From Falsiroseomonas stagni DSM 19981 (GTDB lineage Bacteria > Pseudomonadota > Alphaproteobacteria > Acetobacterales > Acetobacteraceae), in contig NZ_FOSQ01000008.1 in assembly GCF_900114315.1 (NCBI RefSeq), positions 1 through 64,000 on the forward strand: DNA of 64,000 nt, in the 5' to 3' direction. The position numbers and the translations under genes are program-made. The notes under the pieces were generated by a model. The model saw only the letters and a program-made list of their open reading frames with translations. It was not told the DNA's origin and searched no databases. Below are positions 7,697-16,008 of this stretch, piece after piece; position 1 is the stretch's first letter; each line of letters opens with the position of its first letter.

Positions 7697-8680
7697 TCAA
7701 TCCGCTGTCGCCCCCACCGCCTGGATCACCGTCCGCCACCTCGCGCTCTCGGCGGCCATGAACTCGGCAAACTCCACCCGCCCCATACGCCGCGGCACCG
7801 ATCCGCCCGCCATGATCCGGTCCCGCAGGCCCTGGTCCTCCATCGCCGCCAGCAATTCCGTCTCCAGCCTGGCCAGGATCGGCTCCGGCACACCCGTCGG
7901 CGTGCACAGCCCGAACCAGCCGGTGGAGACGATGTCCACGCCCTGCTGCTGCATCGTCGGCAGGTCCGGGAAGGCCGCGACGCGGTCCGCGCCACTCACG
8001 GCAATGGCCCGCATCCGGCCCGTCTGCGCCATCTGCGTCACGGCGGAGATGGACTGGAACAGCATGTCGATCCGGCCCTCGATCAGGTCCGTGTTCATCT
8101 GCCCGCTGTTCGTATAGGGCAGGTGCTGCATCGCCAGGCCCGTGATCACCTGGAACTGGCTGCCCGCCAGGTGCTGCGACGACCCCGCGCCCACCGATCC
8201 GAAATTGATCGGCCGGTTCTGCGCCCGCGCCCAGGCGATGAATTGCTGGAGGTTCTGCGCCGGCACCGAAGGCGGGATCACCACGATGTTCGGCACCAGC
8301 GCGATCATGCCGACCGCGGCGAAATCCTTCTCCGGGTCGAACTGCATGTTGCGATAGAGCCACTTGTTCGCGGCATTCGCGGCGATGGAGGCCAGCCCCA
8401 CCGTGTAGCCATCCGGCGCGGCACGGGCGACCGCCGTCATGCCGATATTGGTCCCCGCGCCCGGCCGGTTGTCCACGACCACCGGCTGCCCGAGTCTCGC
8501 CTGCATGCGGTCCCCGACGAGCCTGGACAGCACATCCCCCGCGCCGCCCGCCGGGCCGGGGTTGATCCAGCGGATGGGGCGGTTCGGCCAATCGGCCTGC
8601 GCGCGCGCCACCCCCGGCAGCAGGGCCGCGCTACCGGCGGCCAACAGGGCGCCACGCCGCGTCAGCATGGGCTGGGACAT
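7697..8680 (-). CDS. Bug/TctC-family periplasmic binding protein
   Basis: A 327-residue Bug protein. The twin-arginine-like N-terminus (LTRRGALLAAGSAALL, cleavage near ARA) precedes WPNRPIRWINPGPAGGAGD, VVVDNRPGAGTNIG, a conserved APDGYTVGL, LPYTNSGQ and LIEGRIDMLF. The usual IPYRG motif is changed to LPYTNS and the ligand loop reads NPGPAGGAGD instead of PFPPGG, so its ligand may differ from that of the neighbouring Bug proteins. The ATG at 8680 is chosen because it begins the signal peptide. It diverges from the arylmalonate-decarboxylase-like gene and may bind that enzyme's substrate. Confidence 0.88.
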   Translation of the reverse strand: MSQPMLTRRGALLAAGSAALLPGVARAQADWPNRPIRWINPGPAGGAGDVLSRLVGDRMQARLGQPVVVDNRPGAGTNIGMTAVARAAPDGYTVGLASIAANAANKWLYRNMQFDPEKDFAAVGMIALVPNIVVIPPSVPAQNLQQFIAWARAQNRPINFGSVGAGSSQHLAGSQFQVITGLAMQHLPYTNSGQMNTDLIEGRIDMLFQSISAVTQMAQTGRMRAIAVSGADRVAAFPDLPTMQQQGVDIVSTGWFGLCTPTGVPEPILARLETELLAAMEDQGLRDRIMAGGSVPRRMGRVEFAEFMAAESARWRTVIQAVGATAD

Positions 8681-8834
8681 CGTCTCTGTGCTCCTGGAAC
8701 CTTGCCGCGGAGGGTGGGGTTGTATCCCACCCCTGTGCAAGACCGCCAGGACGGTAAATCATCACGCCGCCGGCCGGCCCCTGCCACGCACCGTGGCAGG
8801 CTGCCCGCCGGGTTAGCGGAATGGAGAGCCTCCG
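8681..8834. promoter_or_regulatory. Divergent promoter region with two palindromes
   Basis: The 154 bases between the divergent Bug and decarboxylase-like genes hold two perfect inverted repeats: GGGTGGG/CCCACCC (8712-8718 with 8726-8732) and CTGCCACG/CGTGGCAG (8781-8788 with 8792-8799). Either could be an operator controlling both genes. No regulator gene is adjacent and no sigma-70 promoter is obvious. Confidence 0.45.
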
Positions 8835-9581
8835 ATGGGTGACGTGCTGGGCTGGCGCTGCAAGTTCGGGGTGATGGGCCCCTCCACCAATACGGTGGTG
8901 CAGCCGGATTACGACATGATGCGCCCCGCGGGCGTCACCAACCACTACAGCCGCATCTACACCCCCAATGCCGATGCCATCTCCAACGAGACCTTCCTCG
9001 CCGGCGCGCGCCTGATCGGCAACAACACGCTGGATGCCGTGAAATCCGTCATGACCTGCAAGCCGGACCATCTGGTCATGGGCATGTCGGCGGTCACCTT
9101 CTTCGACGGCGCCAAGGGCGCGGATGCCTTCGTGAAGCAGGTGGAGGATGTCTCCGGCCTGAAGATCAGCGTCGGCAGCCATTCCTGCACCGCCGCGATG
9201 AACGCCTATGGCGGCGTGAAGAACATCTCCATCATGTCTCCCTACTGGCCGGCCATGAACGAACAGGTGGCGCGCTACTTCACCGACATGGGCTTCACGG
9301 TGAAGAAGGACATCGCGATGCACTGCCCGTCCTGGACCGGCATCGCGGAAGTCACGCCGAAGCAGTGCGTGGACGCCATCAAGGCCATCGATGGCGATGA
9401 TGTGGACGCCATCGTCCAGGTCGGCACCAACCTGTCGATGGTGAAGCTGGCCGTGATGGCGGAGATGTGGCTCGGCAAGCCCGTCATCGCCATCAACACC
9501 GCCACCTACTGGCACGCGCTCCGCACCATGGGCATCCAGGACAAGGTCGCGGGCTGCGGCCCGCTGCTCGAACGCTTCTGA
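8835..9581 (+). CDS. Arylmalonate decarboxylase / maleate isomerase-like protein
   Basis: A 248-residue member of the Asp/Glu racemase superfamily, closest in layout to maleate cis-trans isomerases and arylmalonate decarboxylases: GVMGPSTNTVVQPDY at the N-terminus, then LVMGMSAVTFFDG (81-92), SVGSHSCTA (113-120) and VQVGTNLSM (195-202). The two positions that carry catalytic cysteines in maleate isomerase (residues near 84-86 and 196-198) are occupied by Met-Ser-Ala and Val-Gly-Thr, so a normal thiol mechanism looks unlikely. The start has TGGAGAG upstream. Divergence from a Bug gene suggests a role in using an organic acid taken up from outside. Confidence 0.75.
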   Translation: MGDVLGWRCKFGVMGPSTNTVVQPDYDMMRPAGVTNHYSRIYTPNADAISNETFLAGARLIGNNTLDAVKSVMTCKPDHLVMGMSAVTFFDGAKGADAFVKQVEDVSGLKISVGSHSCTAAMNAYGGVKNISIMSPYWPAMNEQVARYFTDMGFTVKKDIAMHCPSWTGIAEVTPKQCVDAIKAIDGDDVDAIVQVGTNLSMVKLAVMAEMWLGKPVIAINTATYWHALRTMGIQDKVAGCGPLLERF

Positions 9582-9636
9582 AACCACCCGCCGCGCGCGG
9601 CGTTTCGTCCATGCATCCTTCCAGGAAGCGTGAGAG

Positions 9637-9909
9637 GTGGAACGCCGCCGCTTTCTCCTCGCCGGCCTCGCCGGCACCCTGGCTCGCCCCGCCGATGCCG
9701 CGCGCAGCACGCCCCCGCCGGAGATGACCCGGCCGGAGGAACTCCTGCTGGGCGATGTCGAGGCGACGGTGGAGGATATCCAGTACGGCCCGCCCGGCCG
9801 CGGGCGGGGTCGCCGCCACCGCTGCCGGATCGAGACCCGCCGCGTGCCCTTCCGGGACCGCCGGGGCCGCCTGCGCTACCGCATCCTGGAACGCGAGGTC
9901 TGCCGGTAG
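9637..9909 (+). CDS. Small secreted protein of unknown function
   Basis: A 90-residue protein starting at GTG. Its N-terminus MERRRFLLAGLAGTLA resembles a short Tat or Sec signal with a likely cleavage after ADA. The mature part is highly charged, with an arginine/glycine stretch (GPPGRGRGRRHRCRIETRR) and RVPFRDRRGRLRYRILEREVC at the end, including two cysteines. I do not recognise a family. Its length, coding bias and signal-like start argue that it is real, but it could be a chance frame. It ends 3 bases before a converging SDR gene. Confidence 0.5.
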   Translation: MERRRFLLAGLAGTLARPADAARSTPPPEMTRPEELLLGDVEATVEDIQYGPPGRGRGRRHRCRIETRRVPFRDRRGRLRYRILEREVCR

Positions 9910-9912
9910 GCC

Positions 9913-10692
9913 CTACAGGTTCCGCCGCGCCGCCCGCAGCGTCGGCAGCCCGATGCCGGTGGATTGGAACCCGCCATCCACCGCCAGCACCTGGCCGGTG
10001 ATATAGGACGCCTTGTCGCTCGCCAGGAAGAAGATGGCCTCCGCCAATTCCTCCTCCAGCCCGTAGCGGTTCAGCGGGATCGCATCATGGTAGTCGCGCC
10101 GGATTTCCGGCGTGTGCACCGCCTTGGCCATGGCGGTATCCACCGGCCCCGGCGCCACCGCATTCACCCGGATGCCGAGGCTGGCCAGTTCCGCCGCCTG
10201 CTGCTTCGTCAGATGCGCCAGCGCCGCCTTGCTGGTCCCATAGGCGACCCGCAGCGTGGAGGCCCGCAGGCCGGAGATGGAGGTGATGTTCACCACCGCG
10301 CCGCCGCCCCCTTCCGCCATGATCGGCGCCGCCGCCTGCACCATCAGGAACGGCCCCGTCAGGTTCACCGCGAGCACGCGGTTCCATTCCTCCAGCGTGG
10401 TGTCGAGGATCGGCTTGAACACCGCCGTGCCGGCATTGTTCACCAGCGCGTCGATGCGCCCGAAATGCCGCGCCGCGCCCTGCACGGAAGCCGTGACCGC
10501 CACGGGATCCGCGACATCACAGACCAGCGCCAGCGTGTCGTCCGGCGCGGCCAGCGCCGCCATGGCGGTATCCAGCAGCGCGGCATCGACATCGAGCAGC
10601 GCGACGCGCCAGCCCTCCGCCAGGAAGCGCTTCGCGGTGGCAAGGCCGATGCCCCGCCCCGCGCCCGTCACCAGCGCGACCGGTGATGCCAT
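9913..10692 (-). CDS. Short-chain dehydrogenase/reductase
   Basis: A 259-residue classical SDR with TGAGRGIG (9-16), NNAG (85-88) and catalytic Ser138, Tyr151 and Lys155. It ends with the common SDR tail SYITGQVLAVDGGF. Proteins of this build include 3-oxoacyl-ACP reductases, sugar-alcohol dehydrogenases and many others, so the substrate stays open. GGAGGAAA about 6-13 bases upstream of the ATG at 10692 fixes the start and rules out a longer form beginning at 10722. It follows htpG on the same strand, separated by a strong hairpin. Confidence 0.9.
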   Translation of the reverse strand: MASPVALVTGAGRGIGLATAKRFLAEGWRVALLDVDAALLDTAMAALAAPDDTLALVCDVADPVAVTASVQGAARHFGRIDALVNNAGTAVFKPILDTTLEEWNRVLAVNLTGPFLMVQAAAPIMAEGGGGAVVNITSISGLRASTLRVAYGTSKAALAHLTKQQAAELASLGIRVNAVAPGPVDTAMAKAVHTPEIRRDYHDAIPLNRYGLEEELAEAIFFLASDKASYITGQVLAVDGGFQSTGIGLPTLRAARRNL

Positions 10693-10711
10693 GGCGATGT
10701 TTCCTCCGTGT

Positions 10712-10739
10712 CCCCGCGCCATCGAACCATGGCGCGGGG
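10712..10739 (-). terminator. Hairpin downstream of htpG
   Basis: CCCCGCGCCAT (10712-10722) pairs perfectly with ATGGCGCGGGG (10729-10739), an 11-bp stem with a six-base loop. It lies 13 bases after the htpG stop and 20 bases before the SDR start. There is no T-run, so it may be an RNA-stabilising or pausing hairpin rather than a full intrinsic terminator. Confidence 0.5.
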
Positions 10740-10752
10740 GCGGCCGGAAGCC

Positions 10753-12582
10753 TTACAGGGCCAGCGCCGCCGCCACCCGCTTCGCGAAGCCCACGGGGTC
10801 CCGCGGCACGTCGCCATCCTGCAGCCGCGCCAGATCCAGCAGCAGCCCGGCTTCCTCCTTGAGGTCCGCCTCCCCCGCCGCCTTCTCCGCCAGCTTGCGG
10901 ATCAGGGGATGGCGCGGGTTGATCTCCAGGATCGGCGCCCCCGCCCCCGCCGCGCGGCCCGCGCGCTTCAGCAGGCGCTGCATCTGCAGATCGGGCCCGT
11001 ATTCCGGCGCGGCCAGCACCACGGCGCTGTCCACCAGGCGGTCGGTCGCGCGCACCTCGCTCACATCCTCGCCCAGTGCGTCCTTCACCAGCGGCAGCAG
11101 GCGGGACATATCCGCGGCCTCCGCCAGCTCCGCCGCATCCCCCGCCACCTTGGACAGGTCGATACTGCCCTGGGTGATGCTGCGCAGCTTCTTGTCCTCG
11201 AAGCTGTCGAGGCGTTCCGGCCAGAAGGCGTCGATATTCTCCGCCATCAGCAGCACCTCCACGCCCTTGGCGCGGAAGCCTTCCAACTGCGGGGAATTGG
11301 CGAGAGCGGCGGCGTCGTCACCCGCGAGGTAGTAGATCGCCTCCTGCCCCTCCTTCATCCGCGCGACGTAATCCGCCAGCGTGGTCCAGCCTTCCACGGC
11401 GGATGACTTGAAGCGCAGCAGCCCCGCGAGGTCCTTGCGGTGCTCCGCATCCTCCCAGACGCCTTCCTTCAGGACCGGGCCGAAATTCTCGTAGAACTTC
11501 GTGTATTCCCCGGCATCCTTGGCCCGCGTCTTGAGTTCCGAGATCACGCGGTTCGTCACCGCGCGGCGGATGCGCGCCAGGACCGGCGTCGCCTGCAGCA
11601 TCTCCCGCGACACGTTCAGCGGCAGGTCTTCCGTGTCCACCACGCCATGCACGAAGCGCAGCCAGGGCGGCAGCAGCTCGGCCTCGTCCGTGATGAACAT
11701 GCGGCGGACATGCAGCCGAACCTTGCTGTCGCGTTCCCCCTCCACGGCCTGGAAGGGCTTCATCCCGGGGATGAAGAGCAGCGCGGTGAAGTCGATCTGC
11801 CCTTCCGCCCGCCAATGCAGCGTCGCCCAGGGTTCGTCGAAGACATGGCCGAGGTGGCGGTAGAATTCCGTGTAGCGTTCCGGCGTGATTTCCGACTTCG
11901 GCTTGCGCCACAGCGCCGTGCCCTCGTTGGCCGGCTCATCCGTGCCGTCGCGGGCGACGGTGATGGGGATGGTGATGTGGTCGGCCCATTTGCGGATGAT
12001 CGACTGCAGCCGGAAGGGCTCCAGGAACTCCGTCGCGTCTTCCTTCATGTGCAGCACGATGTCGGTGCCGGCTTCCGCGCGCTCCGCCGGCGCCAGCGTG
12101 TATTCGCCGCGGCCATCGGAAGCCCAGAGCCAGGCTTCCTCGCTGCCCGCGCGGCGCGACGTCACCTCCACCCGGTCCGCCACCATGAAGGCGGAATAGA
12201 AGCCGACGCCGAACTGGCCGATCAGGCTCGGCTTGTCCGCTGCCTGGCTTTCCGACAGCGACTTCGCGAAGGCCAGCGTGCCGGACCTGGCGATGGTACC
12301 GAGGTGCTGGGCCAGGTCCGCCTTGGACATGCCGATGCCGGTGTCGCTGATGGTCAGCCGCCGGCCTTCCTTGTCCGGCACCACGCGCAGGCTGGCATCG
12401 CCCGGCAGCATGAGGCTGGCATCCGACAGCGCCTCGAACCGCCGGCGGTCCACCGCATCGGCGGCATTGGCAACGAGTTCGCGGAGGAAGATCTCGCGCT
12501 CGGAATAGAGGGCATGGACGACGAGATCGAGAAGGCGCCCGACCTCGGCGCCGAATTCATGCCGTTCCACGGTCTCGCTCAT
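10753..12582 (-). CDS. htpG: Molecular chaperone HtpG (Hsp90)
   Basis: A 609-residue cytoplasmic Hsp90. The ATPase domain carries [21 protein letters not shown] (about 30-50), [11 protein letters not shown] and [11 protein letters not shown]; the middle domain has LFIPG and the arginine-bearing [11 protein letters not shown]; the C-terminal dimerisation domain follows, without the eukaryotic MEEVD tail. It helps fold and remodel client proteins under stress, usually with DnaK. The length is normal for the family. AGGGGAC upstream of the ATG supports the start. The upstream region contains hairpin repeat copy B rather than an obvious heat-shock promoter. Confidence 0.97.
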   Translation of the reverse strand: MSETVERHEFGAEVGRLLDLVVHALYSEREIFLRELVANAADAVDRRRFEALSDASLMLPGDASLRVVPDKEGRRLTISDTGIGMSKADLAQHLGTIARSGTLAFAKSLSESQAADKPSLIGQFGVGFYSAFMVADRVEVTSRRAGSEEAWLWASDGRGEYTLAPAERAEAGTDIVLHMKEDATEFLEPFRLQSIIRKWADHITIPITVARDGTDEPANEGTALWRKPKSEITPERYTEFYRHLGHVFDEPWATLHWRAEGQIDFTALLFIPGMKPFQAVEGERDSKVRLHVRRMFITDEAELLPPWLRFVHGVVDTEDLPLNVSREMLQATPVLARIRRAVTNRVISELKTRAKDAGEYTKFYENFGPVLKEGVWEDAEHRKDLAGLLRFKSSAVEGWTTLADYVARMKEGQEAIYYLAGDDAAALANSPQLEGFRAKGVEVLLMAENIDAFWPERLDSFEDKKLRSITQGSIDLSKVAGDAAELAEAADMSRLLPLVKDALGEDVSEVRATDRLVDSAVVLAAPEYGPDLQMQRLLKRAGRAAGAGAPILEINPRHPLIRKLAEKAAGEADLKEEAGLLLDLARLQDGDVPRDPVGFAKRVAAALAL

Positions 12583-12651
12583 GGTGATGTCCCCTGTGGT
12601 GAGAATTCTGGGCGGGCGGCGATATGCGGGGCCGCGGGCCTGGTTTCAACC

Positions 12652-12782
12652 GTGGGGGAACGCCGTTCCCCCACACCCCCATGCCAAGGGGCAGCGGCCC
12701 CTTGGAACCCTCCAATTGACGATGGTCCAGGAGGCTCTGCCTCCTGGCGGATGGGGTCCGGGGAAGGCAGCGCCTTCCCCGG
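12652..12782 (+). repeat. Multi-hairpin repeat, copy B
   Basis: Four perfect hairpins follow one another: GTGGGGGAAC/GTTCCCCCAC with loop GCC (12652-12674), CCAAGGGGC/GCCCCTTGG with loop AGCG (12684-12705), CCAGGAGGC/GCCTCCTGG with loop TCT (12727-12747), and CCGGGGAAGGC/GCCTTCCCCGG with loop AGC (12758-12782). The linkers CAATTGACGATGGT and GGATGGGGT match copy C at 22628-22758, while stem bases differ in compensating pairs. The element ends two bases from the stop codon of the MaoC/Pta gene. Confidence 0.85.
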
Positions 12783-12784
12783 AA

Positions 12785-14071
12785 TCACCCCGCCACCAGC
12801 CTCAGCAACGCCGCCGATGCCAACCGGCTGTTCGCATCATCGCTCCGGCTCGTCAGCGCCATCGGCACCCGCAGCCCCAGCACGATCCCCGCACTCGCCG
12901 CGCCGCCGAGCAGGGCCAGCTGCTTCGCCAGCATGTTCCCCGATTCGATATCCGGGCAGACCAGCACATCCGCCCGCCCCGCCACCGCGCTGACGATCCC
13001 CTTCGCCTTCGCCGCGGCGACGGACACCGCATTGTCGAAGGCCAGCGGCCCATCCAGCAACGCGCCCGTGATCTGACCGCGATCCGCCATCTTGCAGAGC
13101 GCGGCGGCATGCAGCGTGGAGACCATCTTCGCCGTCACCGTCTCCACCGCCGAAAGAAGTGCCACGCGCGGCAACTCCACCCCCATCGCGGCGGCCAGCG
13201 CGATCGCGTTGCGGATGATGTCCGCCTTGGCGTCCAGGTCGGGATCGATGTTGATCGCGGCATCGGTGATGATCAGCGGCCGCGGATAGAGCGGCGCATC
13301 CATGACGAAGCAGTGGGAAACGCGGCGTTCGGTCCGCAGCCCGGCCTCCCGCGCCAGCGCCGCGCCCATCAATTCGTCGGTGTGCAGGCTGCCCTTCATC
13401 AGCGCGGCCGCCCGCCCCTCGCTCACCAGGCGCACCGCGACCTCCGCGCTCGCATGGCTGTGGGGCGTGGCGACGATCTCGAAGGCCGAGAGGTCCATCC
13501 CCTCCGCCGCCGCCCGGATGCGCGCCTCCGGCCCCACCAGGATCGGCGTGATCAGCCCGTGGCTCGCCGCCAGCAGCGCGCCACGCAGGCTTTCGGCGTC
13601 GCAGGGATGCGCGACCGCGGTCGGCACCGGCGGCCGCCCCGCGCAACGCGCCAGCAGCGCCGCCAGCATCCGGCGGGGCTGCGTGCCGAAGGGGCCAGTA
13701 AGGTCGCCGCGCCGCTCCGTGGGTTCCGACAGTTCCGCGAAGCCCGTCAGGATGGGCGATCCATCGGCATGGCGCACGGCGCAGTACAGATGGACGACGC
13801 CCGGATTGGACGGCGCCTCCACCTCCGCGGTGATCACCACCTCATCCCCTTCGGCCAGGGTGCCGGTGAAGGAAAAATCCTCTCGCAGCAGGCGGCAGCC
13901 CGGCCCTGGCAGGCGGGTCAGCAGCAGGCGCGTCATCAGCGTGGCGGCGGCGCGCACCGCCAGCGCCGGGTCGTCGGACCCGATCAGCGCCGCGACGGGC
14001 GCGAGTTCGGACGCCAGCACAAGGTGGGTGACGCTGTCGCGCGTGCCGGCGGGGAACAGGGTGGCGGTCAT
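12785..14071 (-). CDS. MaoC-like hydratase / phosphate acetyltransferase fusion
   Basis: A 428-residue protein. Residues 1 to about 130 resemble a degenerate MaoC/hot-dog dehydratase domain (ATLMTRLLLTRLPGPG, GDEVVITAEV). Residues from about 150 onward match the phosphate acetyl/butyryltransferase fold (HGLITPILVG, LMKGSLHTDELM, ALLDGPLAFDNAV, VLVCPDIESGNMLAKQL). Similar bifunctional enoyl-CoA hydratase/phosphate acetyltransferase proteins are annotated in alphaproteobacteria. It may exchange acetyl-CoA and acetyl phosphate; no acetate kinase is adjacent. The start overlaps the gpsA stop by four bases (ATGA), so it is the last gene of a rlmJ-gpsA operon. Confidence 0.85.
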   Translation of the reverse strand: MTATLFPAGTRDSVTHLVLASELAPVAALIGSDDPALAVRAAATLMTRLLLTRLPGPGCRLLREDFSFTGTLAEGDEVVITAEVEAPSNPGVVHLYCAVRHADGSPILTGFAELSEPTERRGDLTGPFGTQPRRMLAALLARCAGRPPVPTAVAHPCDAESLRGALLAASHGLITPILVGPEARIRAAAEGMDLSAFEIVATPHSHASAEVAVRLVSEGRAAALMKGSLHTDELMGAALAREAGLRTERRVSHCFVMDAPLYPRPLIITDAAINIDPDLDAKADIIRNAIALAAAMGVELPRVALLSAVETVTAKMVSTLHAAALCKMADRGQITGALLDGPLAFDNAVSVAAAKAKGIVSAVAGRADVLVCPDIESGNMLAKQLALLGGAASAGIVLGLRVPMALTSRSDDANSRLASAALLRLVAG

Positions 14072-15054
14072 TCGTCTCTCCGGGGCCGGGCCAGCAGCCG
14101 CCCCATCGCTTCCGCCACCGTCAGCTTCCCCGCGAGAAGGTCCGCCACCGCCGCGCCGATCGGCAGTTCCACCCCCGCCGCCGCGGCGCGCGCGACCAGG
14201 GCTGGCGCCGTCGCCACCCCCTCCGCCACGCCCACCCGCGTCGCCAGCGCTGCCTCCAGCCCCACGCCGCGCCCGAGTTCCATGCCGAGGGAGGTGTTCC
14301 GGCTGCCCGGCCCCGTCGTCGTCAGCAGCAGATCGCCGAGGCCCGACAGCCCCGCCGCCGTCTCCGCCCGCCCGCCCAGTGCCACCGCCAGGCGCGACAA
14401 TTCCGCGAGGCCCCGCGTGACCAGCGCCGCCCGCGCATTCTCCCCGAGCCCCGCGCCGATCACCGCGCCGGCGGCGATGGCGATCACGTTCTTGGCCGCG
14501 CCGCCGACCTGCACGCCCATCGGGTCATCCCCACCATACAGGCGGAAACCGGCGGTGCCGAGCCGCTCCGCCGCCAACGCCCGCAGCCCCACATCCCGGC
14601 TGGCGATGACGGCGGCGGCGGGCAGGCCCTTGGCGACCTCATGCGCGAAATTCGGCCCCGACAGCACGGCGGTGGTGGCGGCTGGGCGGAGCTTTTCCAG
14701 GATCTCCAGCGGCAGCAGCAGCGTCCCCCGCTCCACCCCCTTGGCGCAGACGACCAGCTTGGCGCCGGTATCCGGCAGGGCTTCAAGCGTCGCGCGCAGA
14801 TGCTGCGCCGGCACCACGAGCAGCCACAGATCGGCCCCCGCCAGCGCCGCGGGATCGGCCGTCACCTGGATGGCGGGGTGCAGCGCCAGCCCCGGCAGGT
14901 AGCGCGCATTCTCCCGCCCCGCCTGGATCGCCGCCGCCCGCGCCGCATCCCGCGCCCAGAGCGTGACGTCATTCCCCGCCCGCGCCGCCTGCTGCGCCAG
15001 CGCCGTCCCCCAGGCGCCCGCGCCGAGCACCGCGATCCGGCCTGAGCCCTGCAT
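14068..15054 (-). CDS. gpsA: Glycerol-3-phosphate dehydrogenase [NAD(P)+]
   Basis: A 328-residue cytoplasmic enzyme that reduces dihydroxyacetone phosphate to sn-glycerol 3-phosphate for phospholipid synthesis. The Rossmann motif GAGAWGTALA is at residues 11-20, GPNFAHEVAKGLPAA lies in the middle, and the catalytic lysine is in VGGAAKNVIAIAAG. A C-terminal helical domain with GLSGLGDLLLTTTGPGSRN completes the family pattern. The start at 15054 puts the cofactor motif at the normal distance; a longer frame upstream lies inside rlmJ. It is 8 bases after rlmJ and overlaps the MaoC/Pta gene. Confidence 0.96.
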   Translation of the reverse strand: MQGSGRIAVLGAGAWGTALAQQAARAGNDVTLWARDAARAAAIQAGRENARYLPGLALHPAIQVTADPAALAGADLWLLVVPAQHLRATLEALPDTGAKLVVCAKGVERGTLLLPLEILEKLRPAATTAVLSGPNFAHEVAKGLPAAAVIASRDVGLRALAAERLGTAGFRLYGGDDPMGVQVGGAAKNVIAIAAGAVIGAGLGENARAALVTRGLAELSRLAVALGGRAETAAGLSGLGDLLLTTTGPGSRNTSLGMELGRGVGLEAALATRVGVAEGVATAPALVARAAAAGVELPIGAAVADLLAGKLTVAEAMGRLLARPRRDE

Positions 15055-15062
15055 GAAATCCC

Positions 15063-15890
15063 CTATTCCGGCGTCACGCGGGTGATCCCCGCACCGGCCC
15101 CATCCTCGCCGCGGGAAAGCCGGGGCAGCAAGCCGCGCAATATGACAGCGGCCTGCTCCTCGAAGCCGAAGGGTGCGTTGGCCACCAGAAGCCCGCAGCC
15201 ATTGAGGCGCGTGGGGTCCAGCGGCTCCCGGATCACGATCTCGGCCGCGATGCAATCCGGCACGGCGGCGTCCTGAAGGGCGTGGTGGAAGGCGCGCACC
15301 GGCGCGCGGTGCTTCACCGGATACCAGGCGGCGATGATGCCCGCGCGGAAGCGGTGGCGCAGCCGGGCGATGGCGGCGGCCAGGCGGTCGAACTCGCCCT
15401 CCTGCTCGAAGGGCGGGTCGATCAGCACCAGGCCGCGGCGTTCCGGGAAGGGCGTCAGCGCCTCGATCGCCTCCCAGGCGTCGCGCCGGTGCACCGCCAC
15501 CTGGGCGTCGCCCCGGTAGCGGGCGCGCAGCGTCGCGTGGTCCTCCGGGTGCAGTTCACACAGCACCAGCCGGTCCTCCGGCCGCAGCAGCGCCCGCGTG
15601 ATGGCCGGCGATCCGGGATATCCGCCCGGATAGCCCAGCGCCTCGATCAACTGGAGATAATCGGCCAGCGCCGGGTCATCCGCCCCGGAGACCCGCCCGA
15701 TCCCCTCCCGCCATTCCCCCGTGCGCTGCGGCTCCGGCGCGGAGAGGTCGTAGCTGCCGATCCCCGCATGGGTATCCAGCACGCGGAAGGGCTTGGGCTT
15801 GGCCAGCAGCCCGCGCAGCAGCGCCACCAGCAGCGCGTGCTTGGCGACGTCGCAGAAATTCCCGGCGTGGAAGGCGTGGCGGTAATTCAC
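15063..15890 (-). CDS. rlmJ: 23S rRNA (adenine-2030 N6) methyltransferase RlmJ
   Basis: A 275-residue SAM-dependent enzyme that methylates A2030 of 23S rRNA. The start MNYRHAFHAGNFCDVAKHA is the family hallmark; the SAM-binding DTHAGIGSYDL, the ELHPED segment and the catalytic DPPFE motif are all present. It ends with about 15 extra residues after the usual family end. It leads the rlmJ-gpsA-MaoC/Pta operon and diverges from the toxin-antitoxin pair. Confidence 0.95.
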   Translation of the reverse strand: MNYRHAFHAGNFCDVAKHALLVALLRGLLAKPKPFRVLDTHAGIGSYDLSAPEPQRTGEWREGIGRVSGADDPALADYLQLIEALGYPGGYPGSPAITRALLRPEDRLVLCELHPEDHATLRARYRGDAQVAVHRRDAWEAIEALTPFPERRGLVLIDPPFEQEGEFDRLAAAIARLRHRFRAGIIAAWYPVKHRAPVRAFHHALQDAAVPDCIAAEIVIREPLDPTRLNGCGLLVANAPFGFEEQAAVILRGLLPRLSRGEDGAGAGITRVTPE

Positions 15891-15970
15891 GCCGCGGGGC
15901 TAGCGCCGGGCCCAAGGGGGCGCAAGGCAGGGCGGCGCAACCCGCTGGACCCTTGCCGGCCGGCACCGTA

Positions 15971-15988
15971 TCCGGATATGTTTCCGGA
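15971..15988. promoter_or_regulatory. Putative antitoxin operator: two TCCGGA palindromes
   Basis: The self-complementary hexamer TCCGGA occurs at 15971-15976 and 15983-15988, twelve bases apart, in the short gap before the antitoxin gene. The whole block also reads as a larger inverted repeat. Toxin-antitoxin operons are often repressed by their antitoxin at such sites; that role is inferred here. Confidence 0.45.
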
Positions 15989-16008
15989 AATAAAGGAGGC
16001 CCTGTTCC

